Assembly (NCBI GenBank): GCA_963745775.1
Contig: CAVUYY010000013.1
Coordinates: 124,001-188,000, forward strand
Reading direction: 5' to 3'
DNA from: Gaiellasilicea sp963745775
GTDB lineage: Bacteria > Actinomycetota > Thermoleophilia > Gaiellales > Gaiellaceae
Length of the DNA stretch: 64,000 bases
Shown: positions 63,405 through 64,000 of the stretch, one piece after another
Layout: the number at the start of each line of letters is the position of its first letter
Numbering within the stretch: the stretch's first letter is position 1
Position numbers and translations under genes: made by a program
The notes under the pieces: model-generated
What the model saw: only the letters and a program-made list of their open reading frames with translations
Database searches by the model: none
Told to the model about the DNA's origin: nothing

Positions 63405-64000
63405 ATGTCCGTTCTGATCAAAGGCGGCCGCGTCGTGACGGCGGTGGACGACACCGTGGCCGACGTCTTCGTGGACGGCGAGCGGATCTCCCTGATCGGC
63501 GAATCGCTCGACGTCGCGGCCGACCGGGTGATCGACGCCGCCGGCAAGCTCGTCCTCCCGGGGGCGATCGACCCGCACACGCACCTCGACATGCCTTTCG
63601 GGGGGACGACGACGATCGACGACTTCACCTCGGGGCACGCGGCGGCGGCGCGCGGGGGCACGACGACGCACGTCGACTTCTGCATCCAGCAGCCGGGCAC
63701 GAGCTTCGGCGACTCGCTGGCCATGTGGCACGCCAAGCGCGAGGGCAAGGCGCTGATCGACAACGGCTTCCACATCGCGGTCACCGACCTGAAGGAGGGC
63801 GGCACGCTCGAGGAGCTCGCCTCGCTGCCCGAGCAGGGGATCACGTCCTACAAGCTCTTCATGGCCTACAAGGGCGCGCTGATGGTCGACGACGAGACGC
63901 TCTTCAAGACGATGGAGGTCGCCGCCGAGACCGGCGCGCTCGTGATGGTGCACGCCGAGAACGGCGACGCGATCGACGTGCTCGTGAAGAAGGCGCTCGC
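63405..64000 (+). CDS. Dihydropyrimidinase/D-hydantoinase, partial (3' end outside window)
   Basis: Opens the ring of dihydropyrimidines or 5-substituted hydantoins. The visible 198 residues start LIKGGRVVTAVDDTVADVF and include the metal-binding DPHTHLDMPFGG, the loop HVDFCIQQPG, and TSYKLFMAYKGALMVDD, whose first Lys is the carboxylated bridging ligand; then MVHAENGDAI with the next His. GAAGGGAG precedes the ATG. It is the last visible gene of the importer operon and is free of frameshifts. Confidence 0.92.
   Translation, partial: MSVLIKGGRVVTAVDDTVADVFVDGERISLIGESLDVAADRVIDAAGKLVLPGAIDPHTHLDMPFGGTTTIDDFTSGHAAAARGGTTTHVDFCIQQPGTSFGDSLAMWHAKREGKALIDNGFHIAVTDLKEGGTLEELASLPEQGITSYKLFMAYKGALMVDDETLFKTMEVAAETGALVMVHAENGDAIDVLVKKAL

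Overview
The window reads as one chromosomal stretch of a very GC-rich actinobacterium. Actinobacterial traits include GTG starts, back-to-back genes joined by 4-base ATGA/GTGA overlaps, an F420-type luciferase-like oxidoreductase, a class E sortase, a MtrA/RegX3-type regulator, DUF2079 and GT-C membrane proteins. A deep-branching class such as Thermoleophilia is my best guess (inference; no rRNA gene is present). I see no insertion sequence, prophage, integrase or CRISPR array.

Layout. 1-3.3 kb (minus): a type II fatty-acid operon led by an ECF sigma factor (sigma-fabZ-fabH-mini-ORF-fabD-fabG, the last cut by the window edge). 3.4-8 kb: a secreted peptidoglycan amidase, then nfeD-slipin and a small MerR-like regulator. 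8-22.3 kb: the replication-origin region, with gyrA, gyrB, a DUF721 gene, recF, dnaN and dnaA on the minus strand and rpmH, rnpA, yidD, yidC, jag, rsmG, parA and parB on the plus strand; the dnaA-rpmH gap carries DnaA-box-like sites and is the best oriC candidate. 22.4-31.6 kb: tRNA-Ile, a bifunctional nuclease, chorismate mutase, a PrcB-like protein, an L,D-transpeptidase, a CPBP protein, membrane mannosyltransferases, MscS and a class A PBP. 31.6-42.3 kb: DUF2079, GT4 and GT2 glycan genes, moeA, sortase, an M28-like membrane protein, a two-component system and an HtrA protease. 42.3-46 kb: an RsbW-like protein, trehalose-6-phosphate synthase, moaC, mog and a UbiA prenyltransferase. 46.1-52.7 kb: cytochrome c maturation (ccmABCD-like), HemX-like, hemA, hemC, hemD and a SAM hydrolase. 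52.8-54.4 kb: tRNA-Phe, an arginase-family gene, a DUF1801 gene. 54.4-64 kb: a putative hydantoin/pyrimidine/ureide scavenging locus with a methyltransferase, an F420-type oxidoreductase, a DMT transporter, an Erm-like methyltransferase, a HAD phosphatase, an M20 carbamoylase, an NMT1-type ABC importer and dihydropyrimidinase (cut by the right edge).

Many genes whose protein is otherwise well conserved are split by single-base shifts, often in G/C runs: nfeD, gyrB, dnaN, yidC, rsmG, parB, the L,D-transpeptidase, a GT-C gene, M28, and almost everything from 53.4 to 63.1 kb. Essential genes are affected, so I treat these as probable sequence errors and give the span of the restored gene.

Regulatory points that stand out are TANNNT hexamers 6-9 bases upstream of many operon-first start codons (probable leaderless transcripts), a sigma-B-type promoter ahead of the RsbW/trehalose genes, and two tiny ORFs that bridge fabH-fabD and ccmC-ccmD by overlapping both neighbours.
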